This document shows positions 17,186 to 24,631 of a stretch of 64,000 nt of DNA, piece after piece; positions within the stretch are counted from its first letter, which is position 1, and each line of letters opens with the position of its first letter. The stretch is from positions 1-64,000 of the forward strand of contig JBEKHB010000003.1 of NCBI GenBank assembly GCA_050012495.1, given 5' to 3'. Source of the stretch: BOG-1155 sp050012495 (GTDB taxonomy: Bacteria; Desulfobacterota; Syntrophorhabdia; Syntrophorhabdales; WCHB1-27). Below the pieces are notes generated by a model, which saw nothing but the letters and a program-made list of their open reading frames with translations, was not told the origin of the DNA and did no database searches. A program made the translations under genes and the position numbers.

Positions 17186-18379
17186 TCAAGGACTATAGAC
17201 GTCAACCCACTTTACCCACTTCACCTCGCCGTTCGTGAGAGAGACGATGGGGCACGGGTGGCACACCGTATGGTTGATGCCGTACGTTTTCAACCCGCCC
17301 ATTTTTCCGGGACCGTAAAGTGTATCGATGGTCTTCATCTTCTCCCACGTATTCTTCACGACCGTGGGGTCGGTGCTGTTGGCGGCCTCGAGCACTTGCT
17401 TGAGCTCATACCAAGGGAAGAAACCCATCATATACATGCCGTTTGTCTTTCCGTATTTTGCCTTTGCCCTCTTCGTGACCTCCTTGATCATGGGCGTCAT
17501 ATCGGGGGAGTCGAGGTCCAGATTGTGGATAAAGAAATCGGTCGAATTCTCTTTCCCCGCAATCTCCCTTATCTGATAGGCGTCGTCGTAATTGCCGCCG
17601 AAAACCGGGCCCTTGAAGCCCATCTCCCGTGTTATCCTGAGCATGCTTCCCGTGGCCTGGGGCCATCCGTTCGCAAATGCGATCGAATCCGGCTTCGTCG
17701 CCAGCACCTGCGTGATAATGGGGGTGTAATCCTCCGTTGTCATGGTCCATTTCGCTACCCCCGCCACCTTGAGCCCCATCTCGGATGCCCTCGCCGTGAA
17801 AAGCTTCTGAAGATAAGGCACCGAACCGTCATCGGGTATTATGTACGTGACGGTCTTTACCTGCGGGTAGCGCTCCTTCAGGTATTGCAGAGAGGCCCTC
17901 ATCCCTTCTACCGTCGCATCCTGACAGAGAAATGCGTAAGGGGTCTTGGGACCGTACTCATTGGGCATTGCACAGTTGTACAGCAAAATGCGGAGCACCT
18001 TTGCCGGCTCGAGGACCGTCCCCGACGCCTGGACCATAAAGGGCACAACCGTTCCTATAACGAATTTTACCTTGTGATCGTAAGCCAGCTTCGTGGCGGC
18101 GGCCACGGCGCCGTCGGCCGTCCCTTTCATGTCTTCGATGATCAGCTTGACAGGCACCTTTTTCCCCTTGATCGTGACCCCTCCGTTTTCGTTGATCCAT
18201 TCCTCTCCGAGCTTCGAGCCCTGTGCGACGTACGCCTCGGCCCCTGAGCCGAACCCCGTAAGACAGTAGAGTCCGCCTATCTTCAGTACGTTCTCTTCCG
18301 CGACGACGGCGGACCTTCCGAATGCAAGAAAGATCAGACAAAGCCCGCAAAGCATCAGAAATAAACCTTTCCCCTTCAT
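17186..18379 (-). CDS. ABC transporter periplasmic substrate-binding protein (LivK-like)
   Basis: The 397-residue protein begins with a signal peptide (MKGKGLFLMLCGLCLIFLAF, cleavage near VVA-EEN). A Peripla_BP_6 fold follows: VLKIGGLYCLTGFGSGAEAY, then VKLIIEDMKGTADGAV. ATG 18379 follows GGGGAG; the open frame extends to 18472 without a ribosome site. Such proteins bind amino acids but in anaerobes also aromatic or aliphatic carboxylates. It is the first gene of the importer operon, about 90 bases after the predicted transcription start of the palindrome-linked promoter. Confidence 0.92.
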   Translation of the reverse strand: MKGKGLFLMLCGLCLIFLAFGRSAVVAEENVLKIGGLYCLTGFGSGAEAYVAQGSKLGEEWINENGGVTIKGKKVPVKLIIEDMKGTADGAVAAATKLAYDHKVKFVIGTVVPFMVQASGTVLEPAKVLRILLYNCAMPNEYGPKTPYAFLCQDATVEGMRASLQYLKERYPQVKTVTYIIPDDGSVPYLQKLFTARASEMGLKVAGVAKWTMTTEDYTPIITQVLATKPDSIAFANGWPQATGSMLRITREMGFKGPVFGGNYDDAYQIREIAGKENSTDFFIHNLDLDSPDMTPMIKEVTKRAKAKYGKTNGMYMMGFFPWYELKQVLEAANSTDPTVVKNTWEKMKTIDTLYGPGKMGGLKTYGINHTVCHPCPIVSLTNGEVKWVKWVDVYSP

Positions 18380-18474
18380 TTTCTCCCCCTTTTTCGTTTG
18401 ACTACATAATAATCTGGAAGATCGACGGGTGAAATTTGCTCTCCCGTCTCCAAAGCCATGGCTCCCCACCATCT

Positions 18475-18521
18475 TTTATCTCATACGGGGAAAGACGGGT
18501 CAATGACGGAAATCCGTCATT
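18475..18521 (-). promoter_or_regulatory. Promoter with abutting 20-bp palindrome (putative LuxR-type operator) for the ABC importer operon
   Basis: The palindrome AATGACGGAAATCCGTCATT (18502-18521) differs from the copy at 12366-12385 by one base, in the spacer. On the minus strand TTGACC (18503-18498) shares two bases with it, and GATAAA (18480-18475) follows after 17 bases. The surrounding 45 bases are also similar between the two copies. The shared layout points to one regulator for both operons. Confidence 0.65.
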
Positions 18522-18745
18522 TTTCGAAAGTGACGCGTACAAAGGGGTCGCCGAACTCGCAGCCTGTCCACTCCTTCAGCAACAGCACAACGGCGTCAAG
18601 GTACTCCTTTTTCGAAAACCGGATCGTACATAGCTTCAGGTGCCGGTTGGTTTCGCGGAGGGCTGTCTCTGCCTGTCTACGCTCGACTACCTCGGCAGCG
18701 ACCGCCTGATAGGTCTTCTCCGGTTCCGGGGTGTCAAAACTGTGT
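18517..18745 (-). pseudogene. Remnant of a PAS/GAF sensor histidine kinase
   Basis: The minus-strand frame reads TPEPEKTYQAVAAEVVERRQ, then AETALRETNRHLKL, then IRFSKKEYLDAVVLLLKEWT. This is the linker helix and GAF start often seen in multi-domain kinases. It has no start codon, an upstream stop at about 18748 and a stop codon (18519-18517) that falls inside the operator palindrome. It is a gene fragment, with no sign of expression. Confidence 0.5.
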
Positions 18746-18889
18746 TATCAGGGCAAAAGAGGTGTGAAGGCTCTATGAGATCAAGAACTGCTGAGGGCAC
18801 CGGCCGGTGAAAATAGGTGCCGGCGGGGAACATCTACGGTTGGATTGAAGCCGGCGTCCCCGTCTTTTTTATAGACGATTCGATTCCCG

Positions 18890-19879
18890 TCACCTGTCCA
18901 ATTTGAGAATCCCGCTCTGCCGGAGAATTTCATCTGCAACTTCGTACGTATCGATCGACCCGGCGCAGACGTCACTCACGTATTTGTCTATTGTGCCGTT
19001 AAGGAAAGCGGTCCTGGTAATGCGGTTGATGATTCGGGACTTGATGATCTCCATGATCTCGGACTTAATCTGGGTCTCTCTTTTCGACAGAATAAGGTTA
19101 TGTTCGCACAGGTATTGCCGGTGTTGCCGTACGGCCTCCATCAAGTCTTCGATCCCGCAGCCCGTGGTGCCGATGGTTCTCACAATGGCCGGCTTCCATT
19201 CGTTCTCGTGACAGTTCAGGCTGATAAGACACTCGAGATCGGCGATAGTCTGGCTCGTCCCTTCCCTGTCCGATTTGTTTACCGCATAGATGTCCCCTAT
19301 TTCCAGAACACCCGCCTTCAGGGATTGGAGGTAGTCGCCCATTCCCGGAATGAGGACCAGGACTATTGTATCGGCCACCTGGATCACCGAAACCTGGTTC
19401 TGCCCGACACCGACCGTTTCCAGAATAATGATCTCTTTCCCCATCGCCTCCATTACCGCAATGAAACCCCTGGTGGCATAGCAGATTCCTCCCGTATGGC
19501 CGCGGGTGGCTGCTGAACGGATGAAGAGGCGCTCGTCGCCGTCTATCTCTTTCATTCGTTCCCGATCCCCCAGTAGACTGCCTCCTGAAAACGGGCTTGT
19601 CGGGTCGATGGCGATAATGCCGACGTTCTTGCTCTCACCGAGAAAGGAGCGAGCAATTTTACTGATCACCGTGCTCTTTCCCACCCCCGGCCAGCCGGTA
19701 ATGCCGAGAACATAAGATGTCCCGGCGACCGTACGCAGTCTTCGCAGGCATGCCTCCGCCCTGTCGCTCTCGTCTTCGATCAGTGACATCAGCACAGAAG
19801 CGCATCTTTTATCGCCCTGTCTGACGCCCGTTATGATGTAATCATCAGAGTAGTTCATTGGTAAATAGGCCTCAACCAT
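18890..19879 (-). CDS. meaB: MeaB/ArgK-type GTPase, chaperone of the acyl-CoA mutase
   Basis: The protein of about 329 residues has Walker A GWPGVGKST, DPTSPFSGGSLLGDRERM, the ETVGVGQNQ switch, the VNKSDREG guanine-recognition motif, and the C-terminal dimerisation helices of MeaB. These GTPases load and protect the B12 cofactor of methylmalonyl-CoA-type mutases. The start is uncertain (ATG 19879 or 19858, neither with a strong ribosome site). The open frame to 20020 overlaps a truncated SDR start in another frame and is not taken as coding. It is the last gene of the mutase operon. Confidence 0.9.
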   Translation of the reverse strand: MVEAYLPMNYSDDYIITGVRQGDKRCASVLMSLIEDESDRAEACLRRLRTVAGTSYVLGITGWPGVGKSTVISKIARSFLGESKNVGIIAIDPTSPFSGGSLLGDRERMKEIDGDERLFIRSAATRGHTGGICYATRGFIAVMEAMGKEIIILETVGVGQNQVSVIQVADTIVLVLIPGMGDYLQSLKAGVLEIGDIYAVNKSDREGTSQTIADLECLISLNCHENEWKPAIVRTIGTTGCGIEDLMEAVRQHRQYLCEHNLILSKRETQIKSEIMEIIKSRIINRITRTAFLNGTIDKYVSDVCAGSIDTYEVADEILRQSGILKLDR

Positions 19880-19928
19880 GCTATCGCCGACGGACTGTAT
19901 AATCTTCTTTTTGCCGACAAGACAGGAG

Positions 19929-20012
19929 TCAACGGCGTGCCCTTCTGACCGTTGCTTCCCCAAGACCCGACGCTCCCCCGGTGACAACAGCAGTCTTCTC
20001 CTTACGCTCCAT
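19929..20012 (-). pseudogene. Truncated SDR gene (first 24 codons plus a nonsense tail)
   Basis: A good ribosome site (GAGGTG) precedes ATG 20012. The product starts MERKEKTAVVTGGASGLGEA then TVRR, the classical SDR nucleotide-binding start most like 3-hydroxyacyl-CoA dehydrogenase type II. It then diverges (ARR) and stops at TGA 19931-19929. The rest of the gene is absent, and the meaB frame opens immediately afterwards, so a deletion appears to have fused this gene's start to the region before meaB. Confidence 0.65.
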
Positions 20013-20042
20013 CGTCGCACCTCATATTGCTTTTCTCAGTGT

Positions 20043-20438
20043 TCAGCAGACGGTCTCCTTGAGTTTGCTGAGCAACGCGTCCCGTCTCGTCCCCGGCGTA
20101 AAGACCGCGTGGACGCCTATCCTGTTCAGCTCAGCCACATCGACGGGAGGTATCACCCCGCCGATAATGAGCTTTAAGTGGGCCATCTCTTTCTCCTTGA
20201 GGAGGGTCACGAACCTGCGGGCATAGGCCACGTGCTCGCCGCCTAGGAAGCTGACGCCGATGGCATCCGCGTTCTCCTCGAGGGCGATCTGCAGGACCCG
20301 CTCGGGCGTATTGTAGAGCCCGGTGTAGACCACCTCGTAGCCGCCGTCCATGAGCCACTTCGAGACTATACGTATGCCGTTGTCGTGACCGTCCAGACCG
20401 ACCTTGGCAAGGATGATTTTCTTCTTCGTCATTGTCAT
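20043..20438 (-). CDS. Acyl-CoA mutase B12-binding (small) subunit
   Basis: The 131-residue cobalamin-binding protein has the base-off/His-on motif DGHDNG (D-x-H-x-x-G, about 16-21) with the lower-axial His, then VSFLGGEH (S-x-L region) and IIGGVIPP (G-G). GGAGGAGATCCG precedes the ATG. It lies 20 bases after the large subunit gene, giving a split two-subunit enzyme as in archaeal methylmalonyl-CoA mutase, IcmAB and HcmAB. Confidence 0.93.
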   Translation of the reverse strand: MTMTKKKIILAKVGLDGHDNGIRIVSKWLMDGGYEVVYTGLYNTPERVLQIALEENADAIGVSFLGGEHVAYARRFVTLLKEKEMAHLKLIIGGVIPPVDVAELNRIGVHAVFTPGTRRDALLSKLKETVC

Positions 20439-20457
20439 CGGATCTCCTCCCTTCGTT

Positions 20458-22089
20458 TTAGCGCGGTATCTCGAAGTTGCATGCCTGCCTCATGGCATCG
20501 CAGATCTCCTGTAAGGTGGCCTTCGCTTTCACTGCCTCCATGATGGGCTCGAACATGTTGGTCTCAGGCTTATTCTTCGTCAGATCGTAGAGCTTCTGCA
20601 GGCTCCTCTTCACCGGTTCCTGGTCCCGCGTCTTCTTATAGTTCTGCACATACTCTATCCTCTTCGCCTGCATGTCCTCGGCGTGCCTGAAGATGTTGAT
20701 ATTGACGTCATCCTCCTCGTCAACGAACTTGTTGACGCCCACGACGGTCAGATCGCCGCTCTCGATGCCGTCCCCGTACTTGTACCGGGCCTCGTTGATG
20801 CGCTCTTCCACCCAGCCGTCCTTGTAGACCTGGAGAAAGCCGCCCTTCTCCTCGATCACCTTCATGAGGTCCCAGGCCCTCTCCTCTATCTCGTCCGTGA
20901 GGCGCTCGACGAGGTAGCAGCCGCCGAGGGGGTCGGAGCTACAGGCGACCCTGCTCTCATAGGCGATGATCTGCTGGGTGCGGACCGACAGCTTGTGACT
21001 CTCTTCGGTAGGCAGGGAGTAAGCCTCGTCGTACCCCGTCGTATGGATCGACTGCGTGCCCGCGAGCACCGCCGCGAGGGTCTGGATGGTCGCCCTCACG
21101 ATGTTGTTGAGGGGCTGCTGGGCGGTGAGCGGCAGGGCCGCCGTCTGGATGGCCGTCCTCCAGGTCATGCTGCGCGGGTTCTTGGCATGGAACTTCTCCT
21201 TCAGCATCCTGGCCCATATCCGCCGCATGGCCCGCAGCTTCGCCACCTCCTCGAAAAGGTCGATGTGGGCGCATGAGAAGAAGGCCATCCTGTGGGCAAA
21301 GCTGTCCACGTCGAGTCCTCTCCTGACGAGGCCCTTGATGTAATCGGAGACGAGGGCCATGGAGAAAGCCGCTTCCTGGACCGCGTCTATGCCCGTCTCG
21401 CGCATGTTGTAAGCGTTGATGTTCAGGATGTTCCAGCGGGGGATGCGGGGCGTGATGTATTCCATGATGTCGTAGCCGATCTTCACGGAGAGGTCGAAGG
21501 GGAACCAGGCCATGTTCGACTGGAGGGTAGGCCCTACGTTCTGCGTGACCGAACAGTTCATGATCGTGCCGATCAGCTTCTCCCAGGGTACGCCCCGCTC
21601 GTTGGCGAGCAACAGGTACTGCGCCATGGTGACCGCGGAAAAGGGCGGCTGGATGATGAGCGTCGAACTCACCTTGTCGGGGGCTATGCCGTCATAGAGC
21701 GCCCTCATGTCCTCGTAGGTGCTCATCGAGGTGCCCTGAAGCCCTGCGTCGGCCTGCGCCAGAGGATAGTCGGCGTCGAGGCCGTACTTCGTCGCCACGT
21801 CCACGTCCATGTTTATCCCCGTCTCGCCCACGGCGAGGAGATATTTCAACCGCTTGTTGCTCTCTTCCGGCGAGCCGAAGCCGCTCTGCTGGCGTCTGGT
21901 CCAGAGCCTCCCCCTGTACATGTCCCGATGAATGCCGCGAGTATAAGGGTACTGGCCGGGGTCCGCAAGTTCCTTGTTCCAGTCGGCCTTCGTGTAGTAC
22001 TCCTTGTAATCGATCCCCGAGAGGGATTTGAAATTAGGGAGCCTTTCTCCCTCGAGATAGGTAGAACCAACTTCCGCCTTACTGCTCAT
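20458..22089 (-). CDS. B12-dependent acyl-CoA mutase large subunit, atypical substrate pocket
   Basis: The 543-residue TIM-barrel subunit rearranges a CoA-thioester carbon skeleton. Family blocks are clear: YPYTRGIHRDMYRGRLW, GFGSPEESNKR, TAQQPLNNIVRATIQ, GGTQS-like AGTQSIHTTGYDEA, RTQQIIAYES and DPLGGCYLVE. In Propionibacterium methylmalonyl-CoA mutase Tyr89 lies in R-Q-Y-A-G-F, Arg207 in P-S-M-R and His244 in G-Y-H-x-x-E-A-G. Here those segments read RQQSGF, LSVKIG and AYNMRETG, giving Gln, Lys and Asn. Methylmalonyl-CoA is therefore unlikely as substrate. Isobutyryl-, 2-hydroxyisobutyryl- or a longer branched acyl-CoA are possible. It is the first gene of the operon with the B12 subunit and MeaB. 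Confidence 0.9.
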   Translation of the reverse strand: MSSKAEVGSTYLEGERLPNFKSLSGIDYKEYYTKADWNKELADPGQYPYTRGIHRDMYRGRLWTRRQQSGFGSPEESNKRLKYLLAVGETGINMDVDVATKYGLDADYPLAQADAGLQGTSMSTYEDMRALYDGIAPDKVSSTLIIQPPFSAVTMAQYLLLANERGVPWEKLIGTIMNCSVTQNVGPTLQSNMAWFPFDLSVKIGYDIMEYITPRIPRWNILNINAYNMRETGIDAVQEAAFSMALVSDYIKGLVRRGLDVDSFAHRMAFFSCAHIDLFEEVAKLRAMRRIWARMLKEKFHAKNPRSMTWRTAIQTAALPLTAQQPLNNIVRATIQTLAAVLAGTQSIHTTGYDEAYSLPTEESHKLSVRTQQIIAYESRVACSSDPLGGCYLVERLTDEIEERAWDLMKVIEEKGGFLQVYKDGWVEERINEARYKYGDGIESGDLTVVGVNKFVDEEDDVNINIFRHAEDMQAKRIEYVQNYKKTRDQEPVKRSLQKLYDLTKNKPETNMFEPIMEAVKAKATLQEICDAMRQACNFEIPR

Positions 22090-22648
22090 CGCTTTACACC
22101 TCCGTAGGTATTCTCAAATATTCCGTCTCGACGAAGTCTCAATAGAAACAGTACGGCCACTTGAGCCTCATCCGCCTATTTTTTTTCACCGGCTTCCCAA
22201 TCGAGCTTTTTGGGAGAGCGATGTATATATCGCCGGACGAGCGCCTTTTTCGCAATGTCATGCAATGGCCATGCCGCCGGTTTTGGGCTGCGTGGCTTTA
22301 CAATCTCTTGCCTGCTCGCGCGCAGTCTCCCACCCGCCGAAGATGAAAGAGGTCAAAAAAGGGGTTGCAGCGGGAGAGACTATTGTTGTATGCTTCTCAT
22401 ACACGTGAGAAGCCGATCTTCTCAGAATTGGCCGAGAATTTAAAGATTCGATTGTAATGTATTGATTTGTGGACATGTATATAATATCATTGAGGGTGTG
22501 CGTCGATTTTTGGACTGGACAGCTTTTTTTGTGATAGGGTGGTTCCGGTGAAGAACGAGGCAGGAGGCCGGGGACCGGCAGCGGGGAGGTTGGTGAAAAG
22601 AGGCGGGGATCTCTGGGCAGACCCGCTTTCCGGAGAACGGGGGAATTG
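22090..22648. other. Intergenic region between divergent mutase operon and sigma-54 activator
   Basis: No supported gene lies in these 559 bases. It must hold both divergent promoters, but no clear sigma-70 or -24/-12 pair stands out. It contains one candidate activator site at 22458-22475 and AT-rich DNA around 22440-22490. Confidence 0.5.
22458..22475. promoter_or_regulatory. Candidate activator-binding site, copy A
   Basis: TGTATTGATTTGTGGACA shares its outline (TGTAT, 8 bases, then D-K-A-C-A) with two sites upstream of the beta-oxidation operon. It agrees at 14 of 18 positions with the reverse complement of 24346-24363. It is about 175 bases before the sigma-54 activator gene, so it may allow autoregulation. 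Confidence 0.4.
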
Positions 22649-24088
22649 ATGGAACTTTTGGATGCTATGAAACAACAGTTGGTCAACGTCGTCCTTGAAT
22701 CGATCGATGGATACGAATTAACGCCTTTGGTTCTTGATATGATTAAATTCCTGCTCAAAAGCGTGTATGAAGGGCTGGTTCTGTTTGACAATGAACGTAA
22801 GATCCAGTTCATGGACAAATGCTCGGAGAAGGTTTTTGGGCTGGAGCCCGGAGGGGCGAGAAACCTTGAGATCAAGGACCTTATACCTGATCACGAGATT
22901 GAAACGGTCCTGAGGACCGGTGTCCCGAAGATCAGTATTCAGGAATTCAAAGGTCAGAAGAGAATCATTTTGAAACTGCCGCTCAAAAAGAATGGGAAAG
23001 TGATAGGTGTTGTAGGCAGGGGCGTCCTCCACAATTTCGAGGAGATCGAGAACCTGATTAGAGAAATAGAAGACCTGAAGGCGAAGATAGCCTACTACAA
23101 GAGAAAGGATAAGCAAGCAAACGCACACTATACCTTCGATGAGGTGCTGGGCATCAGCAAGGGGTTCAGAGAGGCCAAGGAACTGGCGATCAAGGCAGCC
23201 GGGACCGAGGCCAACATCCTGTTGGAGGGGGAGAGTGGAACAGGAAAGGAATTATTTGCCCATAGCATACACAACGCAAGCAGGAGAAGGAGCAAGCCTT
23301 TCATCCGGGTGAACTGTCCTTCCATCCCCTTCGAGCTTGCCGAATCTGAGTTGTTCGGCTACGAGAGAGGCGCATTCTCAGGCGCGAAGAACGAGGGAAA
23401 ACCGGGTAAGTTCGAACTGGCCGAAGGCGGGACTGTGTTTCTCGACGAGATCGGCTCCCTTCCTCTCGGCATTCAGGCCAAGCTGCTGAGGGTGCTGCAG
23501 GAGAGAGAAATTGAGAAACTGGGGGGAGGAAACACCATCAAGGTCAACTTTCGATTGATTGCCGCAACCAACGTAAGATTAAGTGAGTTGATCACCACGG
23601 AGCGTTTCAGAGCCGACCTTTTTTACAGATTAGATCAAGTACCGATCAAGATCCCCCCGTTGAGAGAAAGGTCGGAGGATATAGCTTTATTCATTCGTTA
23701 TTTCCTCGAAAAAATCAACAGGAGGCTGAATACGAATATATCCCGAATATCGGACGAGGCTTTCAACATAATGACGAATTACAAGTGGCCCGGAAATGTA
23801 AGGGAGTTGGCTAATGTACTGGAACAATCGATCTTGAACGTCCGGCAAGGCGATGCGATACAACCGGAAAATCTCCCGTCGTTCATCTTCGAGAAATCAT
23901 ATTCCGTGAATGAAAACGACTCTTCCCTGAAAAATGTTTTGCTGGATGCCGAAAGGCAAGCGGTCGAGAGGGCCTTGGCCATTACCTCCGGCAATAAGAG
24001 GAGGGCCGCCAAATTATTGGGAATTCAGCGATGCGTTCTTTACCAGAAATTGAAAAAACACCGTTTGTGTGAAAGCACCGCCTCTTAA
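22649..24088 (+). CDS. Sigma-54-dependent transcriptional activator (PAS, AAA+, Fis-type HTH)
   Basis: The 479-residue enhancer-binding protein has an N-terminal PAS domain (about 30-140, EGLVLFDNERKIQFMDKCSE), a coiled linker, an AAA+ domain (about 150-390: GESGTGKE, GAFSGA in place of GAFTGA, GGTVFLDEIG, R-finger region RFRADLFYRL) and a C-terminal Fis-type helix-turn-helix (GNKRRAAKLLGIQR). No receiver domain is present, so it probably senses a ligand through PAS. ATG 22649 is preferred over an upstream TTG; GGGGGAA precedes it. It lies directly upstream of the beta-oxidation/TRAP operon, which has a sigma-54 promoter. Confidence 0.93.
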   Translation: MELLDAMKQQLVNVVLESIDGYELTPLVLDMIKFLLKSVYEGLVLFDNERKIQFMDKCSEKVFGLEPGGARNLEIKDLIPDHEIETVLRTGVPKISIQEFKGQKRIILKLPLKKNGKVIGVVGRGVLHNFEEIENLIREIEDLKAKIAYYKRKDKQANAHYTFDEVLGISKGFREAKELAIKAAGTEANILLEGESGTGKELFAHSIHNASRRRSKPFIRVNCPSIPFELAESELFGYERGAFSGAKNEGKPGKFELAEGGTVFLDEIGSLPLGIQAKLLRVLQEREIEKLGGGNTIKVNFRLIAATNVRLSELITTERFRADLFYRLDQVPIKIPPLRERSEDIALFIRYFLEKINRRLNTNISRISDEAFNIMTNYKWPGNVRELANVLEQSILNVRQGDAIQPENLPSFIFEKSYSVNENDSSLKNVLLDAERQAVERALAITSGNKRRAAKLLGIQRCVLYQKLKKHRLCESTAS

Positions 24089-24096
24089 GCATATCC

Positions 24097-24122
24097 TGAA
24101 TAATTCATCTGAATAATTCATC
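24097..24122. repeat. Tandem 13-bp duplication
   Basis: TGAATAATTCATC occurs twice back to back just after the activator stop codon. Each unit contains the palindrome GAATAATTC-like core. Function is unknown. Confidence 0.6.
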
Positions 24123-24345
24123 CGGGTACGCGTTGATTTTCTCTATTGTCGCTGCTATCTCATAGACCCTGCGGGCCGTGCGGGCCGTAAACCTGCCTCA
24201 CCGACGCAATGTGTATGCCATACATCTCCGCACTCAGAGGCGACATTTTTCGTCTTCTTTTGCTCTCCTTGTTCGAGGACATTGGATAATCACCCGTGGT
24301 CGATCGGACGGGGCGCGTCGAAGAGAGTGTGTAGCTTTTCGAACA

Positions 24346-24363
24346 TGTCTACAATTATATACA
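24346..24363. promoter_or_regulatory. Candidate activator-binding site, copy B
   Basis: TGTCTACAATTATATACA has imperfect inverted arms TGTCT/ATACA separated by 8 bases. It is centred about 232 bases before the predicted sigma-54 transcription start, within the usual range of enhancer sites. Confidence 0.4.
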
Positions 24364-24417
24364 TACGACGAATGTTTTTGTGTGACGAGCCAATCGTTGA
24401 ATGATCCGTTCTTACTA

Positions 24418-24435
24418 TGTATCAAAACGTATACA
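24418..24435. promoter_or_regulatory. Candidate activator-binding site, copy C
   Basis: TGTATCAAAACGTATACA has perfect inverted arms TGTAT/ATACA 8 bases apart. It is centred about 160 bases before the predicted transcription start and begins 72 bases after copy B. Confidence 0.45.
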
Positions 24436-24559
24436 ACTTAATATTCCCTGCTCACCACCCGTTTTTGATAGCCGAATAAGCCGGGAATTGTCGTAAAAAT
24501 CATAGCAGATCAGGAAAATGGCATTTCAATTCTCCCTCGCCAATAGAGCTTTCACCCAA

Positions 24560-24575
24560 TGGTACAGGTATTGCT
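24560..24575 (+). promoter_or_regulatory. Sigma-54 (-24/-12) promoter of the beta-oxidation/TRAP operon
   Basis: TGGTACAGGTATTGCT fits the TGGCAC-N5-TTGCW consensus with the invariant GG and GC exactly ten bases apart. It lies 57 bases before the hydroxyacyl-CoA dehydrogenase start. The inverted repeat GGTACAG/CTGTACC (24561-24580) overlaps it. The upstream gene encodes a sigma-54 activator. Confidence 0.7.
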
Positions 24576-24631
24576 GTACCGGGTAAAGCGAGTGAAGCGA
24601 GCCAAAGTCTAACTTGAGGAGGTGTACTTTC

